DNA from: Hesseltinella vesiculosa
Lineage: Eukaryota > Mucoromycota > Mucoromycetes > Mucorales > Cunninghamellaceae
DNA length: 64,000 nt
Reading direction: 5' to 3'
NCBI GenBank assembly: GCA_002104935.1
Contig: MCGT01000013.1
Coordinates: 62,001 to 126,000, forward strand
This document shows positions 1 to 12,534 of the stretch, piece by piece (within the stretch, counting starts at the first letter, position 1; each line of letters begins with the position of its first letter). The notes below the pieces were generated by a model that worked only from the letters and a program-made list of their open reading frames with translations, was not told the DNA's origin and made no database searches. A program made the position numbers and the translations under genes.

Positions 1-420
1 TTTATCAAAAAAAAAAAAATGCGCGAGCAAACAAACCTTGTCCATCGAGTTTGACATTGACTATTTGCCTGTGGTAATTATACGTGCGGGTTTTCAGTTG
101 GGATGGATATTGAAAAGGCTTGGCACATGTGGGACAAATGTGGCCCCCTCCTTCGTTTGTCATTTTGAAACGAAAAGAATGTAACCAAAAGCTTCAATCA
201 TGGGGAGACCTTTTTTTGAAAAAAATTCAAACACAGAAACGCGAGACTCACAAACCCCTTTTTAAATGGTCACTTCCCAAGATGCTGATAAAAAAATGGT
301 CACTTCCCAAGATGCTGATAAAAAATAGAAGTGGACGATAGCATAGTAGGAAGTGTGTGGATAGTGGGCTTTGTGAAATTGTAAAGTATAAAAAAAAAGC
401 ACTGGTTTAATAACTCGACA
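1..420. other. Intergenic, no gene seen
   Basis: AT-rich sequence downstream of the cytochrome b5 reductase gene. The only structure seen is a two-copy 30-bp tandem duplication, listed separately. Confidence 0.5.
265..325. repeat. 30-bp tandem duplication, two copies
   Basis: The unit containing ggtcacttcccaagatgctg occurs at 269-288 and again at 299-318, a period of 30 bases, followed by a short A-run. It lies in non-coding sequence. An ORF can be read across it but has no recognisable protein. Confidence 0.85.
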
Positions 421-1578
<1,158 letters not shown>

Positions 1579-1740
1579 GGCGTGTTTTGTTTATGAGCGT
1601 TGTAACAAAAAGGAAAGAAAGAGAAAAAAAATGCTGACCCAACTTTTTTACTTTTTTTTTTTTTTTAGGATTGGGGAAGCTGCCGGGCCGGACTGCACGT
1701 GATTGCCGATTGGATGACAAAAAGTCAATCGTCTACTTTA

Positions 1741-2760
1741 TTACATTCGCCAGCGTCCTTTTCGTAATAAGGGCCGGATACGCATAAAGTAATAGGCGGC
1801 CCCATAAGCTATTCCACCCACATGGGCGGCACTGTCCACAAGCCCAGTCTAAAATGAAGACGATCGGTGAGTTGCACAGAAATGGCTTGTCCATGCTGAG
1901 CGTGAAACTTACGTTGAGCGTCGTAGCCTTGTAAATGTCATAAGCTGCAAAGAGACCCACCACACCTAAATAAAAAGGAAAGTATTAGCTTTTAGTTTTT
2001 CTACGTTATGACTTACCGATGGCTGGCATAGGAATTACAAAAAACACAAGAAACGTGGCTCGAGGAACTGGCAAAAAAAACCCCAGGTCAGCTAGAGCAA
2101 GACGGGCGTGAGCCTCCACTTACAGGCACAGGCAAAAAAGGTAGTCAGACCCATCACCGAGCCGGAAGCACCCAGGGAGCCCATGGTAGGATTGTCAAGG
2201 GCATGTCGGCCTCGGCTCCTCTCGAGAGAGGGACGAATATACTTTCGGTAAAAAATTGTCGCCAACGACCCAGCAACCCCAGCACCAGCATATAATAACA
2301 AAAAACGCGAATTCCCAATGGCCTGCAGCACCCCTTGGCCCATGGAATACAGCACCAGCATATTGATGCCCAGGTGGTCGAGATCCTTGTGAGAAAAGGC
2401 CGAGGTCAGCAGGGTGTGCCATCGCCCGTTTTGCCAAGCTTCAGGTGAATTCATAAAGTGACGCAGCATAAACTGGAGACAACCGGGATCACCAAACTGC
2501 CGGTAATTACTGATGCCGTATTGCCACACACCATAGATTGCAACGTTGGTGCCAATCACACCCCACAGTACCTTGTTCGGATCCATGGCGTTCACTTTTC
2601 GACCAAGCACCTCTGGCAAGGACGACTGGTGCTTTTGTACTGATGATCGATCATAATAAGGTCGAATGTAATGTCGTCGAGGAAGGTGCACCAGTGATGA
2701 TGGACTCGTCTTATTTCTTAAAAAAAATAATGGCTGTCGACGGCCAAGCAAACGAAACAT
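1741..2760 (-). CDS. PCP1: Mitochondrial rhomboid intramembrane serine protease
   Basis: Rhomboid protease of the PARL/Pcp1 type, which cleaves substrates within the inner mitochondrial membrane (dynamin-like GTPase and cytochrome c peroxidase processing in yeast). The first ~45 residues are rich in Arg and lack acidic residues, a mitochondrial targeting sequence. The catalytic serine lies in GASGSVMG, and the partner histidine is in DSAAHVGG in the last exon. FPRATFLVFFVIPMP, typical of this clade, comes from a small second exon (first exon ends at 2124). The protein ends in RKGRWRM. Four exons can be traced, about 285 residues in all. It is divergently paired with the Loc1-like gene. Confidence 0.9.
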
Positions 2761-2879
2761 GAGGGCTAGCTATGCTGTAAAAAAAAAAAAAAAAAAAAAA
2801 AAAGGTTTCGTGGAAAAGAAGAGCTGGCTGACCCGCCTTTTCTTCTCTTTTCCCTTTTTTTCCCCTTTCCATTGACACA
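2761..2879. promoter_or_regulatory. Shared divergent promoter, rhomboid / Loc1-like
   Basis: 119 bp separate the start codons of two divergently transcribed genes. The gap holds an A-run of about 27 bases and pyrimidine-rich blocks. The promoter role is inferred from position only. Confidence 0.5.
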
Positions 2880-3781
2880 ATGCCTAAAGACAAAGTAAGC
2901 TAACTGGCATAGATACCGTTTAGTATTTCACTATGATCAACAAAGAATGAAGAAGGAAAAGCCCACCCATACTGTCACTCACTTCCTCTCCCTTTTTTTT
3001 TTTTTAGATCACACCAAAGAGATCTGCGATCAAGAAGACCAAACAAAAACGAGTCAAAGGCACATCAGAACTCGACAATCCAAAATATGCCAGCAAGGTA
3101 TGATCTCTCCATACAGAACGAGAAAGAAAGCCCTGACTGACCTTTCCTTTATCTTGTACGTTTCATCGTGGTGTGTTGGCCATGTTATAGGACAATATGT
3201 TTGCTATCATTGACCAAGCCGCCGACAAAATCTCCCAAAAGGAAGAAGAACGACTGGCTAAAAAGGTAAAAGGATTGATATGCTGGACAACAGCTAGCGG
3301 GTGACCAGACAAGAACTCGTTGACTAAACAACGACTGGCTGGTGACTGGGCATGGAGGAGCTAGGCATGGAACATGGAATGGCGACGAGAACGAACAAAG
3401 GAACTCACTTTAAATATTTTAATTTCTAGATGGCTGTTGAAGAATTAATAGATGCGCGTGAAAAAAAGAAGCAAGACAAGGTCGACAAGAAGAAACAAAA
3501 GCTGGCAAGTGGATTGGCAAAAAAAAAAGGAGCTCCCCTGAGGCAGCCAGAAAGCTCACTTCCACTGTTTTGATTGATTTTAGGAGGATGCCAAGCAACG
3601 ATTTATCGAAAAACAGCGAGAGAAGAAACGAGAAAGCAAGAAGATGAAGAAAGAAAAAATAGCTAAAGCTATAAAGAGCGTAAGCCTGAAGCATGGCAAC
3701 CTGAAGAAAACAAATTCACCCTTTTTTTTTGTCTTTCCTTTCACCTCGTAGGCTACAAAGAAATCTGTCAAATTTGCATAA
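2880..3781 (+). CDS. Lysine-rich coiled-coil protein, Loc1-like ribosome biogenesis candidate
   Basis: Six short exons, all joined in phase 0, encode about 126 residues. The product begins MPKDKITPKRSAIKK, contains DNMFAIIDQAADK, then a long charged helix full of Lys and Glu, and ends ATKKSVKFA. No enzymatic motif is present. The arrangement of a basic N terminus, a charged helix and a C terminus close to VSFA resembles the C-terminal half of yeast Loc1, a nucleolar 60S-assembly and RNA-binding protein. That assignment is an inference and other small nucleolar basic proteins remain possible. The fourth intron appears to begin with GC (AAGCTG|GCAAGT) instead of GT. The gene is head-to-head with the rhomboid gene, 119 bp away. 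Confidence 0.6.
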
Positions 3782-4745
3782 TTCATACCAACCTCGACCC
3801 TTTTTTTCTATCACCCTTTCTCAATAAAAAGCATTCTTCTTTCCATCTAACTTGCCCACGTCGATGGTGATGTCGTTTGGTCACTGGACGCAAGCAAAAA
3901 AGGTGGTGATGTCGGAATTAGACACGCCTGGCAATTTTTTTTTTTTTGGAAAGGGAGAAGACAGACGTGCATCATTGGCTGGGTGGCTCTCTTTGAATGC
4001 GTTGGGCAATCCACAGAAACCTGACAGTCACCAGATGTTGCCAAATTTTGCATAACAGTAAAATTTGGTGGGTTATGGCTCTAACGACAACCTCAGTCCT
4101 CTCAGCCGTTTTGGTGAAGTAGGAGAAACATCCCAAAAAAAAAAAAAAATGCAGCCAGCTAGCCAGACAAGTCTAGTCTTTCTGACAAAAAATAATAACA
4201 AGATATACGGAATCTTTGAGCTGAGGAAATGGTGTGATGTTTGACAGGTGAGCACAAACTCATGAATGAGGATGATTCTGAAAAAAAACTGACTGATCAG
4301 TGGTGGCCAACCAGTTAACTTTTCAGGGTTTAGTTTTGACACCCCATAAAAATCCTTAGGTGAAAAATGACAGGCGATCCGATGCACAGCTGTGCGCCAA
4401 CGCATGATGGCATGATAAAAAAAAAAAAAGCTCACCAATACGCACCAATTCACGAATCGTCATAAACAAAAGTAAGCAGGTGAGTGACAGCGATAAGCAG
4501 CAATGATGAGTACCAGTCTCTTCCAGCGCAACATGGCATTGACTTGCCTTTTATGGCAAGTATCAGTTTACAATCCAAAGTTCTCCAGCATCGAACACCG
4601 CCATTGTGGCACTAGAGGATTGCTTCCAATTCAAGATGCTCATTTGGATTGATTGGCCAATGTCTTCGGTAAAACATGCGCCCGTTACGGCGGCCGAACT
4701 ACCGCGGAAATTTCGTGTAGCACAGGCTGATTTGGTGTTCATCAA
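3782..4745. other. Intergenic, no gene seen
   Basis: Scattered short ORFs have no recognisable domain, and homopolymer runs are common. It separates the Loc1-like gene from tRNA-Tyr. Confidence 0.5.
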
Positions 4746-4852
4746 CCACCAATAGCTCAGTTGGTAGAGCGGGAGACTGTAGTAGCATCCATCCAATCAA
4801 GATGGTTAACCCTGACATCTCTAGGTCATCTGTTCGAATCAGGTTTGGTGGA
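4746..4852 (+). tRNA. tRNA-Tyr (GTA) with 34-nt intron
   Basis: The full cloverleaf can be drawn. The acceptor stem CCACCAA pairs with TTGGTGG (4845-4851), followed by discriminator A. The D-arm is GCTC/GAGC, and the anticodon stem GGAGA pairs with TCTCT. The anticodon GTA is at 4779-4781, and the T-arm ATCTG-TTCGAAT-CAGGT carries the internal B box. The intron occupies 4783-4816, directly after the base 3' of the anticodon, the canonical place for nuclear tRNA-Tyr introns. A T5 run at 4858-4862 fits as the Pol III terminator. Confidence 0.95.
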
Positions 4853-5595
4853 TTACCTTTTTCTTTTTGTCATTTTTTCATTTTGGCTTGGCTGGATCCA
4901 AAAAAAACCTGCTGGTTTTTTTTTTTTGATGGATTTTTTGCCGGAGCTGCGCCTTTGTTTTTTCCTTATTGTTGGGTGGAGCGAGCTCCAATTGGAAAAC
5001 CTAGACTACACCTTTCTTGCCCAAGGTCAGTCTCAGGACCTTTCTGCAAGAAGGGCGACGTCAGCCATGTCTAGATTAGCCCCGTTCTGACGGTTCTTTT
5101 TTCCCTGGACCTCTTTTAACTATGTTTTCTTTTCTTTTCTTGGAAATACGTCCGTGGGAAATGTGTGGCGAAGAGGTTTGTACGTCGATGGATCCGGGAG
5201 AAGATGAGAAAATCAAAAAATAGGTTTGGTGAGTCTTCCAAATTTCCCCTCCATCATCTCAGCATCATCTCGAAACAATTTCCTTTCTTGGTTATGATAA
5301 GGTTTTCGATCTTTCACAAGATGACAGGGAAAGCAAAAAGGAAAGGGAGACTAGATGAAGTGGTTTGTTTGATCTGCTCAGCGTTCATGTTTTGGTAGAG
5401 AGTTTCGATCAAATAAAATGAAATAGATCCATTGTTCTTCTTTTTTTTTAATTCTTTAATTCATGCAAAATCGTAAATGGAAAGAAATCAAGCAGGAGCT
5501 CGAAAATGAAAAAAGGTGGGTATTTCTACGGCAGCCCACTGGGAAAATTTTTTTTCTTTTCTTTTCCATTTTATTTTTAATCGTCAGAACTCAAA
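4853..5595. other. Intergenic, permease upstream region
   Basis: No gene recognised. T-rich blocks precede the permease start codon. Several ORFs under 110 codons have no family resemblance. Confidence 0.45.
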
Positions 5596-7813
5596 ATGGG
5601 TAATAAGAGGATAGCGGATGACATCCGATCAAGAAATAGCGGACGCATGTCAACCACCTCCATTCAGAAACCTGAATCAGTAAAGCTCGACACTTTTAAA
5701 GAAGATATCACAGAAGTTCATACCGCCGCCTCCTCTTCCTCATTCTACATGCAAGATCCCACTGATCCTTCTCCTTCAACCAAGCCAAAATTACAGCGTC
5801 ACTTAAAGTCACGCCACCTTGTATTTATTTCTTTGGGTGGAACCATTGGCACTGGGTAAAAAAAAAAAAAAAAAAAAAAAATAGAAACCTTTCGGCTCAA
5901 AGCACTGACGCACCTTTTTTCTTCCTCCAAAATAGGCTATTTCTGGCTAGTGGGTCGTCCATCAGTCAAGCTGGTCCTGGTGGTGCCTTGATTGCTTATG
6001 GTTTGATTGGTATCATGGTGTTTTTTATGATGGAATCCTTGGGTGAAATGGCTACTTATCTCCCGATCTCTGGCAGTTTCAACAACTACGCCGGTCGATT
6101 CATTGAACCTGCTTTAGGCTTTGCCTTGGGTTGGAATTATTTTTACAACTGGAGTGTCACATTAGCTGTCGAGTTAGTTGCTGGTGGCATGGTCATGGAG
6201 TAAGTTTGAATGAGCCGGTATATCTTTTACTTTTGGCTGATCCCGTTTACTTTCCAATTAGATATTGGCTCCCTCACGTGCCAAACTATGTCTGGTCTAT
6301 CATCTTCTTGCTCTTTGTCATGTCCTTGAATGTCTTCTCCGTCAAGGGCTATGGTGAAGCCGAGTAATTTTTGCATATCACAAAAAAAGTCAAATGTTCT
6401 CACACTCTCAACGTCCATTAGATATTGGTTTGCAATGATCAAGGTGCTCGTGGTGCTTATCTTTGTGCTGCTGGGTATCCTTGTCGATACTGGTGTGCTT
6501 GGCGGCGTTTACATTGGTTTGGATACTTTCCGTTATGGCGGTATCCAAGCTGCTGGGATCCTGCCTACCTTTTTGACTGCCAGTTTCTCCTTCCAAGGCA
6601 CCGAGTTGATTGGTGTGGCCGCCGGTGAATCTGAAAATCCCTCTCGCAACGTGCCACGTGCCATTAAACAAGTAATGCTAAAAAAAGTTTTTTCCAGGCA
6701 CTCATCTACTTTATTTCTAGGTATTTTGGCGTATCCTGCTGTTTTACATCTTGTCCATGTTCATTGTGGGTCTGATTGTACCTTATGATGATCCCGATTT
6801 GCTCAAGAGCAGCATTTCCGACGTGTCCGTGTCACCTTTTACGCTTGTGTTCAAAAAGGCTGGTCTCGACGGCGCCGCCCATTTCATGAATGCCGTGATC
6901 TTGACCACTGTGCTGTCTGCTGGTAACTCTGGTTTGTATGCTTCCAGCCGCACCTTGTTCGATCTGGCCAATGAGCGCAAAGCTCCTCATGTCTTCTCCA
7001 AACTGACTCGCTTTGGTGTGCCCATCTACTGTGTCCTTTTGACCTCCGCCATCGGCATGTTGGCCTTCCTGACTTCCTTGTTCGGCAATGGCGTCGGTAA
7101 GTGATTGGAAAAAAAATCTCTTCAGCAAATCACTAACTTGGCTCATGTTTCCATTTCTTAGTCTACGTAAGCTTGTCTCTTTGAGCACACCCGAAGGAGG
7201 TGTTAGGAAATCGAAGCTCACCTGCTATTTTTTTTTTTTTTTTTACAGCTTTGGTTGGTGAACATCAGTGGCGTGGCTGGTCTGATTGCCTGGTTAGGTA
7301 TTGCTGCTGCTCACTGGCGTTTCCGTCTTGCCTACCGTGCCCAAAATCGCCGTGAGGATGAGCTGCCCTTCAAGGCTCGCTGGTTCCCCTTTGGCCCCAT
7401 CTTTACCTTTCTTGTGTGCTTGTTTGTACTGGTTGGCCAAGGCTACAACTCCTGGTTTGCTGACCCCATCTCTGCCTCGGACATCATTGCCTGCTACATC
7501 GGTATTCCCGTGTTCTTTTTGTTCTACTTTGGCTACAAGCTCTGGAAACGTGAGGGTCTTTTCTCTGCCATTATCCCCTTGGAAGAAATCGATTTGGACA
7601 GCGGTCGTGAAGAAATCATTCGGTAAAAAGACTTTTACATCTTTAATGAGAACAAGCGAGGCTTACTTTTTTTTTTATCCACAAAGTCACACCATGGAAC
7701 TGGACGAACGCAAACGCTTAGATCCTCTAGAAGGTGTGTCCATTCTCAAGCCCTCAACCTGGAAACGAATTCCCAGGACCTTGACTTCCTGGCGAGATGC
7801 TACACACAACTAA
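5596..7813 (+). CDS. Amino-acid permease (APC superfamily, YAT family)
   Basis: Plasma-membrane proton-coupled amino-acid transporter related to yeast Gap1-type permeases. After a hydrophilic N-terminal tail of ~75 residues, the family signature HLVFISLGGTIGTG is split by an intron and continues LFLASG. ESLGEMATYLPISGSF, the SFQGTELIGVAAGESENPS signature and about 12 hydrophobic segments follow, then a charged C-terminal tail. Roughly nine exons are needed. One is only 5 nt long (TCTAC, 7162-7166), joining GNGV to VYLWLVN in frame. The first intron starts with GT followed by 24 A residues (5858-5881). Substrate specificity cannot be read from the sequence. The start at 5596 is the first in-frame Met; the cytosolic tail is poorly conserved, so a later start is possible. 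Confidence 0.92.
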
Positions 7814-7975
7814 ACGCTTCGCTGCTCATTCATTTTTTCTTTGTAATATTACCCCACCCCACATCATGAAACAAAAAAGCATTCAGTTAAAACTCATGAA
7901 ACAATAAAAGCATTCAGTCAAAACTCACAGTCCAAGGTAGTTCGATGCTGGTGATTCCATGTTTGTAATTTCATG

Positions 7976-8133
7976 GTCCATGGTGGCATTGCCACCATTG
8001 GCATTACCACCATTGGCATTACCACCATTGGCATTACCACCATTGGCATTACCATTGGCATTACCATTGGCATTACCATTGGCATTACCATTGGCATTAC
8101 CACCATGGCTTTACCACCATGGCTTTACCATGG
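7976..8133. repeat. Minisatellite of ggcattacc-type units
   Basis: Tandem array between two convergent genes: about four 15-bp units (ggcattaccaccatt) are followed by about five 12-bp units (ggcattaccatt), then degenerate copies (ccatggctttacc). The mixture of 15- and 12-bp periods fits slippage. Both strands carry ORFs through it only because the periods are multiples of three. Confidence 0.9.
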
Positions 8134-8205
8134 TTGATTATCCTAAAGGGGATGAGGGGTATTTTTTTTTTATTTTCCAACCACAGGAAATCGAGGTGGG
8201 TGGAT

Positions 8206-9002
8206 CTATTCGTTGTCGAGGGCGGCCATCCTCTGCTTCAGTCGGATGATTTCAGCATTGACTTCCTTTTGCGCATTATCCAGGCGCTCCAGCTCTTCCT
8301 TTTCCAACTGCTCGCTAAACTCGGGGGTGGAGGGATCTTTGCTGGCGGGTTTTTTCGTTGGCAAGTTGGGCTGCATGGCATTGTTCTTGACTAGCACTTC
8401 TCGGAAGGCTTCGGTGGGTTCGTTGAAGACCTAGCAAGTAAAAAAAAAAAGTATTCAATAAAGAGGCGTGGGGAAACATCCACAGAGCACGTACCAATTC
8501 ATCATAGAGTAAGCTGAGGACAGGCTTGTCTTTGGGCCAGGGCTGACCTTGGAGATCATCTTCAAAGGGATGCAATCGCAAGTGATGGTACAGGGTGACA
8601 GGCTTTTCGCTGGTGATGGGTTGGAAGTGGATCTTGATCATGATTTCGAATTCACCCCAGCCAGTCTCTGTCAGTTCAAATGGAGGCTGTTCGATGGCTA
8701 CAGGAAGTGAATAGGTAAGACAATGCTTATTGCTGCTGCGAATTTCTTCACAATGAGCAAGGTTCATGGTGGAAAAAAAGAGACTTACATCGAAGAGGAT
8801 TGGGGTATGTTTCGTGTAGCTTGAAGACGACTTTGCGAATGTAGTAGCTAAGATCTTCGTTGTTCAGGCCTTTTACCATGACGGTCCAGCGGTGAGTGTG
8901 ATCAGGATTGGCTGGCTTCTTGCCTGTGATTGGGGTGGCGATGTTACCATAATAAATAGGTCGAGACACAATGAGACCTTTGACACGTTTGTTACTTGCC
9001 AT
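8206..9002 (-). CDS. YAF9: YEATS-domain protein Yaf9/GAS41
   Basis: Acyl-lysine reader shared by the SWR1 chromatin remodeller and the NuA4 acetyltransferase. The N-terminal YEATS domain runs from KRVKGLIVSRPIYYGN through HTHRWTVMVKG, the ETPPFELTETGWGEFEI-type region (here PPFELTETGWGEFEI) and FQPITSEKPVTLYHHLRLHP, which contains the aromatic pocket region. The C-terminal third is a charged coiled coil ending EIIRLKQRMAALDNE, typical of GAS41/Yaf9. Four exons, about 225 residues. Start at 9002 chosen because MASNKRVKGLIV aligns with the family start. Head-to-head with DAD1 over 114 bp. Confidence 0.93.
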
Positions 9003-9116
9003 TCTATACAGAAGAGAAAAACAAGTCGAAGAAAAAAGTGCGAAAAAAAACAAAACAGAGTCGAACAAAACTCACCAACCGCTTTTTTTTTTTTTTTTGG
9101 TTTCTTTTCAAAAATC
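9003..9116. promoter_or_regulatory. Divergent promoter, YAF9 / DAD1
   Basis: 114 bp between two opposite start codons, containing an A-rich stretch and a T-run of about 16. It must hold the promoters of both genes; no specific binding site was identified. Confidence 0.5.
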
Positions 9117-9377
9117 ATGTCTTCGCAGTTTGAGGTGGATCATGCAAAGCTATTGGAAAAGGTGACGCAAGGGCTGGATCAACTGGTCACCAATCTCAAT
9201 CATCTGAATCGTAACTTGGAAACTATCAACACCATTGGCAACGAATTTGAGGCACCTGCTTATTTGTGGAGCCAGTTCCACACCGCCGTCATGACGCCCG
9301 ATAATCCTATCAATGCCACCTTGACATCGTCTGTCCTTCCCAGCTCTGGCCACAAGTCAGCCGATCGTTCGTCCTAG
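9117..9377 (+). CDS. DAD1: DASH/Dam1 complex subunit Dad1
   Basis: Small kinetochore protein of the fungal DASH ring, which couples microtubules to kinetochores. A single exon encodes 86 residues. The conserved core reads LLEKVTQGLDQLVTNLNHLN, then NRNLETINTIGNEFE and LWSQFH, matching the Dad1 pattern of paired helices with an N-L-x-x-L-N repeat and a Trp-containing end. The tail after residue ~60 is variable and Ser/Thr rich. The preceding T-run lies in the shared YAF9/DAD1 intergenic region. Confidence 0.88.
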   Translation: MSSQFEVDHAKLLEKVTQGLDQLVTNLNHLNRNLETINTIGNEFEAPAYLWSQFHTAVMTPDNPINATLTSSVLPSSGHKSADRSS

Positions 9378-9562
9378 TGCTGTGTTTTCCAACGCCCTAC
9401 TCATCCACACATTTCCTTTCAACCCAAACTATACCACACACGTGAACACAGTTGCTAACCTCCGTGTCACTCTCCCTGTCTCCAAATATGAATAAAAACG
9501 ATTGCCCAAGAACGTGACGAGATGGCTAAGAAAAAGGAGAGAGGAGAGACACAGTTTTATTA

Positions 9563-11782
9563 TCATAGTTTGGCAGGATCTTGAGGAACAAGGCTGGCTG
9601 GCAGTTCGACGTAGAGACCAGAGAGAATCAATTGGGCAAAGGCTTTGCCTTGGCGATCGACAATCATCGAAGTGATGCCGCCACCACCGAGAGAGTGCGT
9701 CAAGACAAAGTTGAAGGCGTTCAGGCCGGGTAACTCATAGCGTTGAACAGGACCATGGCAATGGTGGCGCATAAAGGCACCCACGGCTTCTTCGGTGATA
9801 GAGCGCTTGATGAACGGGAGGTAGCGAAGGTCGCGTGCAATGACGCCAATATTGCTGACATCGCCCTTGTCACCGCTGCGGGCCAGAGCCACATGGATCA
9901 GCTTGACTTTCACCAAGGGCGTGTGGCCATCATGCTTGTACTCTGGGATGGCATGGCTCGAGGGTTGGACGTGGCCAAACGACAGGGCTTCGTCCCAGGG
10001 CAGCCAAGCAGTCTGGGATGCCTGGTTGTCCTTGCCTACCAGGACCTTGGTTTGCACGTGTGACTTTGGGATCAAGGCTGGGAAATGGACCATGCTGGGC
10101 ATGACTTGCGGTAGGCCATAAAACCCAGTACCAGGAGCACCACTGGTGACCATCTAAAGAAAAAAAAAAAAAGGTCAATCGTTCCTTACTGGGTACATTG
10201 GGTACATACAGGGTTGATTTCTCGAGCAAAGATAGCCAGGGCCGAAGGGTTGGGGTGACGCGCAACGAGACGGAGTAAGATTTCGCGAGGTTGATGAGAA
10301 GTGGCATGGGGCCTAACGTGAGTGGGTCAGACAACGGACCTGTTATTTGTTCAATGTCATACCCAAAGAGAGATTCACCTCCAATGGCTTCAATGCGAAA
10401 GGCTGAAAAATCCTCGAGGCCACGTCGGCGGAAGATGGATGCACATCGATCTTGGATGGCCTGGCCAATGGTTAGAGCCTACCAAAAAAAAAAAAAATGC
10501 TGGTGAGCATATGCGGGCGTTTCTTTCAGCTGGAGAGACCCTACTTTTTCCTTGGCTTCTTCCCCTGCAAGGTAGAGATCACCGCTGGCCTGCCAAGTGT
10601 CGATGTAGATGCCGCAGCATTTGAGCCAGGGGGTGGGAGGGAGGCCTTTGGCGCCAGTCACCCTGACACGGTCTTTGCCAACTTGGAGCAGCCGGACTTG
10701 GCGTAGATCCACAATCACCTCAGGCATGATGTAGCGTGCCGGATCCATGGTTTCGTACAGGATTTGTTCAGACACCGTCATTGTCGAAACAAGGCCACCC
10801 GTCTTTTCTGGCTTGGTCACAATAAATTCCCCATTTTCTTGAAACTCGGCAATGGGGTAGCCCAAGTTGGCATAGCCACCGTGGTCCGATTGCGCCACTT
10901 GTCGCCAATCAGTGAAATTGCCTTTTTTTTTTTAAAAAAATAAAGTCAAGTCAATCTCTGTTCAGATGATAAAAAAAAAAAAAAAAAAAAAAAGAAAGGG
11001 TCTGGTTTACCACCTGTGGCATGGCCACCACATTCAATGACATGGCCGGCCAAAGAAGCAGAGGCAAGCAAGTCGTGGTAGCGAGGATCTTGTGGCTGCC
11101 ACTTGAATTCATGCAGCAGTGGACCGACAACAATGGCGGAGTCGACGGTGCGGCCGGTGACGACGATTTGAGCGCCTTGGTCCAATGCAACAGCAATGCC
11201 ACTGCCTCCGAGATAGGCATTAAGTGAGAGGATGGTTTGGTTGTCCACAGGCATCTTGTCCGAAGCCAGGTCGTGTTTTGTGGTGGAGAGAGGCGAGAAG
11301 GGCAGCAGCGTGTTGGCATAGGACTCTTGGACGGAGGCCAGGTCGCTGGTTGTCTGGCCATGTAGGAGGTCGTCTCCCACCACAGCAGCTACCTTGATAT
11401 GGTTCAGCTGAAGCTTTTCCAAAAGAGATTCAATGGCTGCTTTGCAAGCAGTAGGGTCGAGTGCACCGGCGTTGGTCACGACCTTGATCCCCTTTTTTGC
11501 GACGATTGGCAGAATGTCAGGTAAAATGTCATTGACAAACAGCTCGACATAATCACAACCGGGTTGGCCTCCACGCCGTACGCGCTTGGCAGCAAAGATG
11601 CCCATGGTGATTTCTATCATTTAAAAAAAGTGAGAAGATTAAAAGTGTGCTTTGAATGATTTACCAGCTAGAAAATCGGCTACAAGGTAATCAATGTCAG
11701 CATTGACTAGTTGGACAGCAGCTTCAGTCGAATCGCCCCAAAAAGCACTACAACAGCCAATACGTATGGGTTTGGTTTGCAT
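9563..11782 (-). CDS. AtuA-family (DUF1446) protein
   Basis: Homologue of the acyclic terpene utilisation protein AtuA. The large N-terminal DUF1446 domain includes [31 protein letters not shown] and [14 protein letters not shown] (spliced across a poly-T/A intron near 10930-11000). The C-terminal AtuA-like domain contains [20 protein letters not shown]. About 640 residues in five exons, which is full length. The bacterial protein is tied to citronellol/geraniol catabolism, but the biochemical role in fungi is not established, so only family membership is claimed. Start at 11782 (MQTKPIRIG) matches the family N terminus. Confidence 0.88.
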
Positions 11783-12273
11783 GATTTCAGTGAGAATGAT
11801 CAGGATAAAGAAAAAGGAGTAAAAAAAAAAAAAAAAAGGCGTCAAGAAGTAGCTCCGCCAAAAAGCGTGTGTGGGAAAGCACGTGCGACCGTGATGCCTA
11901 AACGAATGTTTTTTTTGGGGTGGCTCAAAAAGCCAGGAGGATGGCAACCTGGCTTGTATGCCGCATTTGCCTCATGCGAAAAGGAAGAAAATGCTGAATT
12001 GTTAAAAAGGAAGAAAGTGTCAAAAAGGTGGCCGAGGATGAAACAGGGATTGGCAAACCAACGGTCATGCATGAGCGGAAGGAGTTGGTTTGAAAAAAAA
12101 AAAAAAACGCCACCCTCTGGGGATGTATAGGGATCTTCTTATGCAAGAGGGCTTGGAAAAGTAAGCATTGGGAGGGGGTTGTAAATTCATTTTTTTTTTA
12201 CTAGTGACGACAATCAAGAACAAAAAAAAAAAAAAAAAAAAAACGAAGCTAAAAATACATGAAAAACACAAGA

Positions 12274-12501
12274 TCAAAAGCCAAAAGTGACCATGATGGC
12301 ATAGCCCATGGTGACGACGAGCAACGTGCTAAAGAGACTGGTAGGAATCCCCACAATTAAAAAATCCTTGCTGGTCAAATAGGGCCGACCATGTTTGTCT
12401 TCTAAATTAGCACCGACCATGTTTGGATAGCCCGAGATGCTGAGGGCACAGGCGCTAAGATGCAAAAAAAAAGGAAGCATTGGTCAAAGTTCTTCTGAGG
12501 T

Positions 12502-12534
<33 letters not shown>

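Noticed and set aside
7918..8249. ORFs of Met-Pro-Met-Val or Leu-Ala-Leu-Pro repeats
   Set aside because: Products of a tandem repeat with period divisible by three.
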